Source of the DNA: Bin34 sp963664185
GTDB taxonomy: Bacteria > Chloroflexota > Anaerolineae > Caldilineales > Caldilineaceae
Length of the DNA stretch: 64,000 nucleotides
Direction: 5' to 3'
Assembly: GCA_963664185.2 (NCBI GenBank)
Contig: CAXXOQ010000126.1
Coordinates: 1 to 64,000, forward strand
Below are positions 1-7,004 of the stretch, one piece after another. The notes beneath the pieces are model-generated. The model made no database searches, was not told the DNA's origin, and was given only the letters and a program-made list of their open reading frames with translations. A program made the translations under genes and the position numbers. Within the stretch, counting starts at the first letter, position 1. Each line of letters opens with the position of its first letter.

Positions 1-507
1 ACAACAAGCGTATCCATGCGGGCCAGTGCATCCCAGTTGGTTCGCTCCTGGGTCTTGTCCTGGGCATAGTGTCCTGTGATGACGGCAAAGTCGGATGCGA
101 CTTTGCGGTGTGTCAGGGGTACCCCGGCCAATGCCGGCACTCCGGTAGCGGAACTGACACCCGGCACGACTTCCACCGCGCAGCCCGCCTGTTGCAGGGC
201 ATCCCGTTCTTCCTGACCCCGTCCAAAGATGAAGGGATCCCCTCCCTTCAGACGCACGACCTGGTGGCCCTCCGCCACCAGGGATATCAGCAACTGGTTG
301 ATCTCATCCTGGGCGTTGCGCGTGGCTCCGGGCGTCTTGCCTGCATCCAGGATACGGGCTCCGGATCGCGCCAGATCCAGTATCCGGGGGTCCACGAGAC
401 GATCGTGAACGATGACATCAGCCTTCTGCAGTAGGCGTGCCCCGCGCAGGGTGATCAAATCGGGACTTCCCGGTCCCCGCCCCGACCAAATAGGCTTTGC
501 CTGCCAT
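1..507 (-). CDS. cobA: Uroporphyrinogen-III C-methyltransferase (SUMT), partial, one frameshift
   Basis: SUMT adds two methyl groups from SAM to uroporphyrinogen III to give precorrin-2, the first committed step to siroheme. The frame carries the family motifs: the N-terminal GAGPGSPDLIT loop, VVRLKGGDPFIFGRGQEE, PGVSSATGVPALAG and GVPLTHR. It runs off the left edge, so the C-terminal half is missing. The start ATG is at 505-507 and overlaps the end of the chelatase gene. After about twelve codons the frame breaks, because the run near 473-476 has one G too many; removing it restores the glycine-rich loop. The lesion looks like a base-call insertion, since downstream motifs are perfect. It is the last visible gene of the sulfate-reduction operon and supplies siroheme to the sulfite reductase at its head. 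Confidence 0.88.
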
Positions 508-1336
508 GAGATGTGGTTGCCTGATGCAGAAAAAAGGGAGACGCCGGGGGCTGCTGATTCTGTTGTGCCGCCAGGGCGGTCCCCCAACTTTGGGGCCGAC
601 AGGCGACACACTGGTCAAAGACAATCGCGGCCAGGGCTTCAATATCGTCCAGCGGCGTTGTGAGCACAAGCTCGCTATCGGGCGGAGCACTGGTGCTGAC
701 CGTGTGCAGAATGCGCGGCAAGTCTTCCATGACATGCCGGCCCGCATGCAAAAAGAAGGGCATCACGGCAATACGGCGACGGCCCGCATCCAGAACGGCT
801 TGGCAACAGGATGCCAGATCGGGCGCCTCCAGATCCAGAAACGCCACCTGCATGTCCGGAACGTCCACCTTCGGCTGCAGGTGCCGGACTAGGCGCCGGA
901 CCTGCCGGTTGGCTTCCGGATAGGGGGAACCATGCGCAATCAGTATGCAGGTGTCCGGTGTGTGGCCATGTGCCGTGACATGCTCTTCCACCTTCCTGCA
1001 CAGCATGTCCAGTATACGATCGTGGTCCCCCATAACCGGCGCGATGTGGAAATGTGCCGTGGGGTGTTCCACGCCCAGCCGATACACCTGGGCCGGCAGG
1101 TCCTGGAGGACATACTGTCCCGGGACGAGGAAATAGGGCTGTACCATGATCTGGGACACACCCCGGGACAGCAGGTCGGCGGCGGCCTCAAAGACGGTGG
1201 GCGAGCCGTAGTTCAGAAAACAGGGGGCCACATGCAATGTCGCATGCTGCGCGCGCAGAACGCCTGCCACCGCTTCCATCGCCTGCGCACTGCCCGCACG
1301 CAGGCTGCCATGGCCGACTAGGAGGATGCCGTCCAT
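455..1336 (-). CDS. cbiX: Sirohydrochlorin chelatase, CbiX/SirB type, two-domain
   Basis: The 293-residue protein has two CbiX repeats. The first opens with ILLVGHGSLRAG at the N-terminus and the second with CILIAHGSPYPEANRQVRR near residue 130; each keeps the HGS motif. The length fits the long, duplicated bacterial form rather than the roughly 125-residue archaeal form. CbiX inserts ferrous iron (siroheme) or cobalt (B12) into sirohydrochlorin. With a sulfite reductase in the same operon, iron for siroheme is the likely job. The start overlaps the upstream reductase gene by 19 bases and the end overlaps SUMT by 53 bases, so the three are probably translationally coupled. The C-terminal 40 or so residues look non-conserved and are read partly through the SUMT start. 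Confidence 0.88.
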   Translation of the reverse strand: MDGILLVGHGSLRAGSAQAMEAVAGVLRAQHATLHVAPCFLNYGSPTVFEAAADLLSRGVSQIMVQPYFLVPGQYVLQDLPAQVYRLGVEHPTAHFHIAPVMGDHDRILDMLCRKVEEHVTAHGHTPDTCILIAHGSPYPEANRQVRRLVRHLQPKVDVPDMQVAFLDLEAPDLASCCQAVLDAGRRRIAVMPFFLHAGRHVMEDLPRILHTVSTSAPPDSELVLTTPLDDIEALAAIVFDQCVACRPQSWGTALAAQQNQQPPASPFFLHQATTSHGRQSLFGRGGDREVPI

Positions 1337-2106
1337 GGCAATGAGGCAGGCAAGCTCACATCTGAAGGGTCATCGGTCTGCAGGCCACATTCCGTCTTGT
1401 CCATGTTCTGCCAGCGGCCGGCCCGTTCGTCTTCGCCTTCGGCCACGGGCTGCGTGCAGGGCCAACAGCCTACGGAAGGATAGCCCCGGTCATGCAGTTC
1501 GTTGTAGGGCAGTTCATGTTCCCGGATGTAGGCCCATACCTCATCCCGGCCCACTTTGGCCATCGGCGAGACCTTGACCACATTGAATTTGTCGTTCCAG
1601 GATACGAACGGGGTTTGGGCCCGCGTGGGCGACTGATCCCGGCGAATGGCGGTGATCCACGCGGTACTGTCCTTGAGGGCATGGATCTGCGTAAAGACCT
1701 TGCGCATCTTGCAGCATTCATTGGGATTGCGGAAATAGAGGTTGGGACCAAACTGTTCTTCCTGCTCTTCAATGGATATGAAAGGCAGGATCCGGCGAAA
1801 ACTGCGCTCAAAGTGCTCCTCTGCCCGGGCAATCTGGGCATGGGTCTCCCGGAAAAGGAATTGGGTGTCCAGGTAATAGATGTCAATCGAAGGGTCGATT
1901 TTCAGGGCGATGTCCATCATCATCAGCCCGGAAGGGCCAAACGATGTGCCCAGCGATGCCCCCTCCCGGAACAGGCCCATACACCAGCGCAGGATATGCT
2001 CTACCGACGCCGATTCGAATTCGGCGTTGAGACTCTCCAGGTAGCGGGAGGTGATGTAGGCCGGTCGGCCGGTACTGGTGGCGAAGTAGGAAGAAGATGA
2101 AGACAT
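1318..2106 (-). CDS. cysH: Adenylyl-sulfate / phosphoadenylyl-sulfate reductase
   Basis: This 262-residue PP-loop reductase reduces activated sulfate to sulfite using thioredoxin. Visible motifs are the phosphate-binding SFGPSG near residue 55, the Cys pair C131-C132 in NECCKMRKV, C214 and C217 in GCWPCTQPV, and the redox cysteine C240 in TECGL. The CC...CxxC set binds a [4Fe-4S] cluster and marks the APS-using type (EC 1.8.4.10) rather than the cluster-free PAPS type. The start ATG at 2104-2106 has AAGGGA upstream. It lies 15 bases after the TrpD-like gene in the same operon. Its product sulfite is the substrate of the sulfite reductase encoded upstream. Confidence 0.93.
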   Translation of the reverse strand: MSSSSSYFATSTGRPAYITSRYLESLNAEFESASVEHILRWCMGLFREGASLGTSFGPSGLMMMDIALKIDPSIDIYYLDTQFLFRETHAQIARAEEHFERSFRRILPFISIEEQEEQFGPNLYFRNPNECCKMRKVFTQIHALKDSTAWITAIRRDQSPTRAQTPFVSWNDKFNVVKVSPMAKVGRDEVWAYIREHELPYNELHDRGYPSVGCWPCTQPVAEGEDERAGRWQNMDKTECGLQTDDPSDVSLPASLPWTASS

Positions 2107-2121
2107 GGCTTTCCCTTGAAC

Positions 2122-3207
2122 TCAAGAGCACGAATACGTCTGGGCCTGGGCCAGCAACCTGGCCGCCCGTCCACTTGTCAGAGCCTGGCGTGCGGCTTCG
2201 ATCCCCGCCGCGAAGTCAGGGCATACCCCGAACAGTCCCAGAATCACCCCGGCCGAAAGCACAACCTGATCCTGCGCCGTACGGTTCCCATCCGTGAGAG
2301 CCGCCAGATTCTGCTCTATATGGGTCACAGGGTCGGAACTGCCCTCTACCGGCGTCCTTTCCGGGAAGCCGAGCGCCTCCGGGTCCAGCACATGCAGGGC
2401 GTTCGCGGCTACGCCGTAGAGACGGGTCTTGCGGCCCGCCCGCATCTCGATGGAACCCTCTTCCCCCTGAATGATCCAGCTGGCCACCTGGCCGGTCTGC
2501 ACGGTACGCATCTGGTCAATGTACTTCGTGTGGTAAAACCCCGTCACCTGATACGCGGCAGACGCCGGATTGATGAGTTTTTCCACGGTGTTCAGCACAG
2601 TGCGCAGACCGAATTCCTCCCGCATGGGCAACAGGGCATGCCAGGCCGGCATGAAGGCCTCGGCCCCACAATAGGCGAACCCCACGTCGTCCAGCATGCC
2701 GGAAGCTGCCCGGGGCGTGAGATTGATCGGGATGCCCATGCCGGCCAGGACATGGGATGGGGTCACCCCGGCCTTGGTAGGCACGTCCTGCGCGCCATGC
2801 AGAAGCACGGGCAAGCCACAGGCCGCCAGGACCAGAGCGATGGCCGGAGCCAGCTGGGCGGTTCTTTCCTTGCCATCGTAGGGCACTGCCATATCCAGCA
2901 CAGGAGCCACGGCGGGCGTCAGGGGCATCATCCAGCGATCCCGGACCGCCTCCACAAAACCCCTGATTTCCGCGCTGGACTCCCCCTTGACGCGCTGGGT
3001 CATGAAGAAGGCGCCCATCTGGGCGGCCGTAGCCCGTCCGCCCAGAATTCTGTCCAGCGCATCCCGGGCCTCTTCCTGCGTCAGGTCCCGGCGCAGGGTT
3101 TCCCCACGCCCCAAGGCCTGCACATAGGGCTTGAAGCCCATAATATCCGGAGATGGCACCGGCGCCTGTCCTGCGGTGGGCATGGCAGGCGCCAAAGCTG
3201 CGGACAT
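2122..3207 (-). CDS. TrpD-like glycosyltransferase family 3 / anthranilate phosphoribosyltransferase-like protein
   Basis: About 361 residues from the ATG at 3205-3207, which sits five bases after the stop of the upstream gene and fits translational coupling; an in-frame ATG at 3243 would add 12 residues. The N-terminal helical domain (LTQEEARDALDRILGG, AAQMGAFFMTQRVKGES) and the phosphoribosyl-binding part (GLPVLLHGAQDVPTKAGVT) match the TrpD family. The classic KHGNR loop is replaced by LLHGAQDV, so anthranilate activity is doubtful. It is closer to TrpD2-type paralogs. There are no other trp genes nearby, and its place inside a sulfate-assimilation operon suggests a role linked to sulfur or to nucleotide by-products. 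The actual substrate is not deducible from sequence. Confidence 0.75.
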   Translation of the reverse strand: MSAALAPAMPTAGQAPVPSPDIMGFKPYVQALGRGETLRRDLTQEEARDALDRILGGRATAAQMGAFFMTQRVKGESSAEIRGFVEAVRDRWMMPLTPAVAPVLDMAVPYDGKERTAQLAPAIALVLAACGLPVLLHGAQDVPTKAGVTPSHVLAGMGIPINLTPRAASGMLDDVGFAYCGAEAFMPAWHALLPMREEFGLRTVLNTVEKLINPASAAYQVTGFYHTKYIDQMRTVQTGQVASWIIQGEEGSIEMRAGRKTRLYGVAANALHVLDPEALGFPERTPVEGSSDPVTHIEQNLAALTDGNRTAQDQVVLSAGVILGLFGVCPDFAAGIEAARQALTSGRAARLLAQAQTYSCS

Positions 3208-3211
3208 GCAA

Positions 3212-3847
3212 TCACACTGCCTGCGTCTGGGACAGGGAATCAAGGCTGGCCAGCAGATCCGCCAGTGAAACTTCCCCGTCCACCTCGATCTGCCAGGTCA
3301 TGGGATACCGCGGATCGGGTTCCCGGTGGGACAGCGACACGGCGTCCGTCCCAAGGGCACCGGCAAAGAACTGGCCAATTTCATCGCGGACCAGGGCCAG
3401 CGCTTCCATCGTGAAGGGGTAGGCCAGACGATCCTGGATGGTCAACTGGATGCGGGTAGGGTCTATCTCAACCTCAAGGTCCGCCTCCTGTTCCAGGAGC
3501 CTGGCCGTCTGCAGGGCACTGGCCCACATTTCCTGCAACCGCACGGGCAAGGGTTGGGTGTCGGACATCCGGGCGTGCTTGCGCACATAATAGAACCCCT
3601 GGGCATGGCTGCCGTGGGCAATGCCATTGTCAATGCCAAAGTCGTCGGTGTGGCCCAGCATGATCACGCCGGGGCCTTCCTGCACATGCTTGTAGTCGGC
3701 GACGTCAATCATCATGGCATCCAGTTCCTGGTTCTGAATCCACCGATGAAAGACGGGAATCACCGCGTCCAAATCCACGATTTCAGGGTGCCGAATGTCA
3801 AATCGAATACCAATTCGTTGCGGTTGTTGCATCACTTGGGGTTCCAT
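3212..3847 (-). CDS. Unrecognised 211-residue protein of the sulfate-reduction operon
   Basis: I do not recognise this family. It is soluble, with no signal peptide or membrane segment. Features are an N-terminal segment with HPEIVDLDAVIPVFHRWIQ, a His/Asp-rich stretch LGHTDDFGIDNGIAHGSHAQ near residues 70-90, and an acidic helical second half. Conserved-looking histidines and aspartates could bind metal, but that is inference. Its ATG (3845-3847) shares a base with the stop of the sulfite reductase gene (TGATG), so the two are translationally coupled and probably made in fixed ratio. Five bases after its stop comes the TrpD-like gene. Position argues for an accessory or regulatory role in sulfite reduction, since it sits between the reductase and the rest of the pathway. 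Confidence 0.82.
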   Translation of the reverse strand: MEPQVMQQPQRIGIRFDIRHPEIVDLDAVIPVFHRWIQNQELDAMMIDVADYKHVQEGPGVIMLGHTDDFGIDNGIAHGSHAQGFYYVRKHARMSDTQPLPVRLQEMWASALQTARLLEQEADLEVEIDPTRIQLTIQDRLAYPFTMEALALVRDEIGQFFAGALGTDAVSLSHREPDPRYPMTWQIEVDGEVSLADLLASLDSLSQTQAV

Positions 3848-6114
3848 CAGAGTTGAATGCCCTTGGCAGCTTGCTGGGCCACCATCCGGCCATCACAGGC
3901 ATGGGCTGCTTCAATAAACAGGTTGGCTTCTTCAATGGCGGCATGCGCCTGGTCCTCGTTGGGTTCCCCGATCGGCTCCGCATGGTGCTTGAAGAGATAC
4001 TGGGCGAACTTGCCCTTGGCGTACTGATCGAAGAACAGTTCGGTGTCGTAGAAACGCGTCCGGAACTGGGACACGATTTCCGTCTGGTCATACCCGATAT
4101 CCACGGCCTGGCCCCGCAGCAGGGAACGGGCCGCCAGATACATCGCATTGACCGCCCGGGCATAGGCCGTGCTGAAATCGCTTTCATCCAGGGCAATCAG
4201 GGCATCGAAGGCCTCCGCTTCGGCACGGGCCACTTCCATCGTGAACAGGGAAACGACCTCCCCGGCACACTCGCCTACCCCAATGTCACCGATCGTGAAC
4301 TCCCGGGGATCGCCCCAGTCGCTGTAATAGCCGGCATCATTCTCGTACAGGGGGATTTGTGTGTACGGCTTGAGCAAATCGCGAATGCCTTTCTTGCCGT
4401 AGCGCTGCACCCAAGTCTGGAAGTCTTCGTCTTCGGCCCGTTCGCTGTGGAACTTCCCGGTCAGGGTATCCAGTACATCCGGAACCCGCTTGGAGGGCAC
4501 AGCACCCACCGCCAGACCATAACTGCCGGCATTCTCGTGCCACTGCCCGCCCAGCACAACCTGGAAATGCGGCACGGTACGCTGGTTGCGATGGCGGCTG
4601 TTGCCAAAGAAGCCGATATCAGCTACATGATGCTGCCCGCAGGAATTGAAGCATCCGCTAATCTTGATCTTCAGATTCCGGATGGATTCCGGCAAAGTAT
4701 CCAATTGCTCGGTCAGGCGTGTGCTCAATTCTCCGGCGAGGCCCCGGGATGAGGCAATGCCCAGTTTGCAGGTATCCGTACCCGGACAGGCCGTGATGTC
4801 GCTGATGGAACCGGCACCATGCTGGGCCAGGCCCAGGGGCTTCAAGGCGTCATAAAGCTCCTTCAGATCCTGGTCGGCGACCCAGCGCAGGACGATATTC
4901 TGTTCCACGGTGGTGCGGAGGTGGTCTCCCACATACTTGCGGGCCAGATTGGCCAGTTCCAGGGCCTGATGTACCGTAATGTCACCCAGCGGCAGGTAGA
5001 TGTGGACCACGGAAAAGCCGGGTTGCCGCTGGCGGTACACATTGGTGGCCAACCATTTCTTGTAGTCGGCATCCTGGTTGGGAGCTTCAATCGTTATGGG
5101 TTGCCGCAGGGGTGCTTCGGCAAACGAGTCCAGCGTGTCCAGAAAGGCATCCCAGCGCTCATCGTGCGGCAGGGATGCGCGTTCGGCGAACACGAGTGAC
5201 CGGAACTCTTCAATCCCCAGCTTGGCGACCAGGAATTTGACCCGCGCCCGGTTCCGGTTGCGCTTTTCTCCGAGACGGGTAAAGACCCGGCATACGGCCT
5301 GGGACAGGGGCAGAATCTCCTCTTCCCGGACAAACTCGGCCAGCAGCTTGGCCTGATGGGGCACTGCCCCCAGACCGCCTCCCACATACATGTCAAAGCC
5401 CCGCACCGTCTGCCCATCTATATCCTGGGTCCGGGCGATAAAGCCCAAGTCATGCAACATGACCAGACCACAGGCTTCGTCTTCACAGCCGGAGAAAGCA
5501 ATCTTGAACTTGCGGCCAAAGTCCTGGACATCGTCATGCCCCAGCAAGTAGAACGTCAGGGCATCCGCGTACGGTGTGACATCGAAAGATTCGGTGTGAC
5601 ACACCCCGGCCAGGGGGCACGCCGTGACGTTGCGGACAGAATTGCCGCACGCTTCGCGCGTGGTGATGCCCACCGCTGCCAGGCGCCGCATCAGATCCGG
5701 TGTATCGTTCACATGCACAAAGTGGAGCTGGAAATCCTGGCGGGTGGTGATATGCAGAATGCCATCCGAATACTCATCGGCCAAGGCGGCGACGGTTTCC
5801 AGCTGATCCGGCTTCAGTCCGCCCCACGGCACCTTGATGCGCTGCATGCCGGGGGCATCCCAAATCGTGTCGGGGCCCTTGGTCGCGTCGCCGGAAGGGA
5901 ACTCCAGGGGCTGTTCCCGGATACCGTCATGCCGTTTGCCATTGTCGTAGCGCTGGCCATAGACGCCGCGCCGCAACCGGGTTTCGGCAAACACCTTTTC
6001 ATCCAGTGAGTCCTGAAGTCGCAAATGAATCTGGCCTTCAAAGGTGTCGATTTCCTGTCCCCAGGCCTCAGGAATCTGATCACTCAAGGCATCTTTCCAA
6101 GTGTGCGCGTGCAT
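3847..6114 (-). CDS. sir: Siroheme- and [4Fe-4S]-containing sulfite (or nitrite) reductase
   Basis: The 755-residue protein reduces sulfite to sulfide in six electrons, supplying sulfide for cysteine. It has the two-fold NIR/SIR architecture: RNVTACPLAGVCHTE near 161-175 in the first half, and the cluster and siroheme ligands C443, C449 (CPGTDTC) and C488, C492 (GCFNSCGQ) in the second. A C-terminal extension of about 160 residues after DIGVGECAGEV is mostly helical and longer than in E. coli CysI. Sulfite rather than nitrite is favoured because CysH and siroheme genes follow in the operon. The start ATG is at 6112-6114, with GAGGAG some distance upstream. A candidate cysteine attenuator lies 150-380 bases upstream. 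The gene is intact over 2.3 kb. Confidence 0.92.
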   Translation of the reverse strand: MHAHTWKDALSDQIPEAWGQEIDTFEGQIHLRLQDSLDEKVFAETRLRRGVYGQRYDNGKRHDGIREQPLEFPSGDATKGPDTIWDAPGMQRIKVPWGGLKPDQLETVAALADEYSDGILHITTRQDFQLHFVHVNDTPDLMRRLAAVGITTREACGNSVRNVTACPLAGVCHTESFDVTPYADALTFYLLGHDDVQDFGRKFKIAFSGCEDEACGLVMLHDLGFIARTQDIDGQTVRGFDMYVGGGLGAVPHQAKLLAEFVREEEILPLSQAVCRVFTRLGEKRNRNRARVKFLVAKLGIEEFRSLVFAERASLPHDERWDAFLDTLDSFAEAPLRQPITIEAPNQDADYKKWLATNVYRQRQPGFSVVHIYLPLGDITVHQALELANLARKYVGDHLRTTVEQNIVLRWVADQDLKELYDALKPLGLAQHGAGSISDITACPGTDTCKLGIASSRGLAGELSTRLTEQLDTLPESIRNLKIKISGCFNSCGQHHVADIGFFGNSRHRNQRTVPHFQVVLGGQWHENAGSYGLAVGAVPSKRVPDVLDTLTGKFHSERAEDEDFQTWVQRYGKKGIRDLLKPYTQIPLYENDAGYYSDWGDPREFTIGDIGVGECAGEVVSLFTMEVARAEAEAFDALIALDESDFSTAYARAVNAMYLAARSLLRGQAVDIGYDQTEIVSQFRTRFYDTELFFDQYAKGKFAQYLFKHHAEPIGEPNEDQAHAAIEEANLFIEAAHACDGRMVAQQAAKGIQL

Positions 6115-6266
6115 GTCGGGGCTTGCTCCTCAAACTAGGGCGTATAGGGTGAACAAGACATGGATTGAATCCTGTCAGATGGCAGGGGGGACAAAATGAT
6201 GGATGGCAGGCATGGCGGCGGCGGGACAGGCAAAGTCCGGTGCAGGCCGTGCCGGCTACAGGGCAT

Positions 6267-6298
6267 AAAAAAAGCCCGTTGTGGGCAACGGGCTTTTG
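6267..6298 (-). terminator. Intrinsic terminator (attenuator hairpin) ahead of the sulfite reductase operon
   Basis: Read on the minus strand, an 11-bp perfect stem (AAAAGCCCGTT / AACGGGCTTTT) with a six-base loop is followed directly by a run of seven T residues. It lies 65 bases after the stop of the poly-cysteine ORF and about 150 bases before the sulfite reductase start. Its 5' arm plus loop contains CCCGTTGCC (6284-6292), the exact complement of a segment just after the leader stop, so termination and antitermination pairings are mutually exclusive. Confidence 0.88.
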
Positions 6299-6350
6299 AA
6301 AGCATTCCCTGCGGTCCGATTACTGACCCGGTTGGTCCGCCGAACGCATT

Positions 6351-6359
6351 CCCGTTGCC
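6351..6359 (-). promoter_or_regulatory. Antiterminator arm adjoining the leader stop codon
   Basis: GGCAACGGG starts three bases after the TAG stop of the poly-Cys leader and is the perfect 9-base complement of CCCGTTGCC in the terminator 5' arm at 6284-6292. A ribosome stalled on the last Cys codons would leave it free to pair with and disarm the terminator. A ribosome that reaches the stop would cover it and let the terminator form. The pairing is seen in the sequence; the mechanism is inferred from classical amino-acid attenuators. Confidence 0.72.
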
Positions 6360-6362
6360 TGC

Positions 6363-6494
6363 CTAATCACGGCAGCAACAACACGAGCTACAGCAACAAC
6401 ACGAGCAACAGCCACGACACCTGCAATCGGGGCAGGGTTCACAGCTTGACTCGCCGTGATCGTAGTCTTTCTGGGTCAAACTATCCCAAGACAT
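6363..6494 (-). CDS. Poly-cysteine leader peptide (43 aa) of the sulfate-reduction operon
   Basis: The 43-codon ORF starts at ATG 6492-6494, with AGAGGAA eight bases upstream. The first 17 residues contain no Cys; the last 26 contain 14, ending in CCSCCCCSSCCCC followed by Arg-Asp and stop. Both Cys codons are used (eight TGT, six TGC). The composition suits a sensor of charged Cys-tRNA better than a stable protein, and the next genes make sulfide for cysteine. A terminator and matching antiterminator arm follow. Poly-Cys leader ORFs that sense cysteine are known ahead of sulfur genes in mycobacteria; I know of none described for this lineage. The alternative is a small metal-binding (metallothionein-like) or secreted Cys-rich peptide. 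The upstream ATG at 6560 lacks a ribosome site. Confidence 0.75.
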   Translation of the reverse strand: MSWDSLTQKDYDHGESSCEPCPDCRCRGCCSCCCCSSCCCCRD

Positions 6495-6524
6495 AGCCAG
6501 TTCCTCTGCCACAATCCATGGTCT

Positions 6525-6530
6525 ATCATA
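6525..6530 (-). promoter_or_regulatory. Candidate extended -10 promoter for the leader and sulfur operon
   Basis: On the minus strand TGTTATGAT gives an extended -10 (TG, one base, TATGAT) with hexamer at 6525-6530. No good -35 box is seen 17 bases upstream. Transcription would start near 6518, leaving about 24 bases before the leader ATG, enough for its AGAGGAA ribosome site. Prediction by eye only. Confidence 0.45.
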
Positions 6531-6535
6531 ACACA

Positions 6536-7004
6536 TCCTGCCAATTCCCCTAACTGCCATTTGTCATTTTCGCCCGACCCCATTGAATTCAGGGCATGGT
6601 TCTGCCTCCATCAGAGGGGATTTCCCGGGTCACGATCCCTGAATCCCCTGCGGCAATTGAGGGACGGCACAGGCCAAGTCCCTGCTTGTCTGCCTCGCAG
6701 CGTTGTCCGGTGTCACAGCGCTGTCGTCTGCCGTGACCTGCAGTCCTGCTCGGTTCCCTGAGAGCATGCGGCGGGCAAAGCACCCCATTCGCCTGCACCA
6801 CCGGCAGGAATCACCGTAATTTGCCTGGACTGGGCTCCACTTTAATGTTCCATTGATCCAGATTTGGTTCAGAGTCGTATGCGTCTTACCTGCCAGGGCA
6901 TTGGGCTTGGGTAATCTCTGTGCAGGCAGATTCATTCATTGTGAGAGGCGCCGTGAATCTGTCTGGCATTACTCTACATCCAAGGTTTTGCGGAGAACAA
7001 TCGC
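6536..7004. other. Divergent intergenic region
   Basis: It separates the minus-strand sulfur operon leader from the plus-strand HtrA-like gene. I see no conserved ORF on either strand. The ribosome site GGAG for the plus-strand gene lies at its right edge. Confidence 0.5.

Noticed and set aside
6363..6560. Longer start (65 codons) for the Cys-rich ORF
   Set aside because: No ribosome site before 6560 and it would start upstream of the candidate promoter; ATG 6494 has AGAGGAA.
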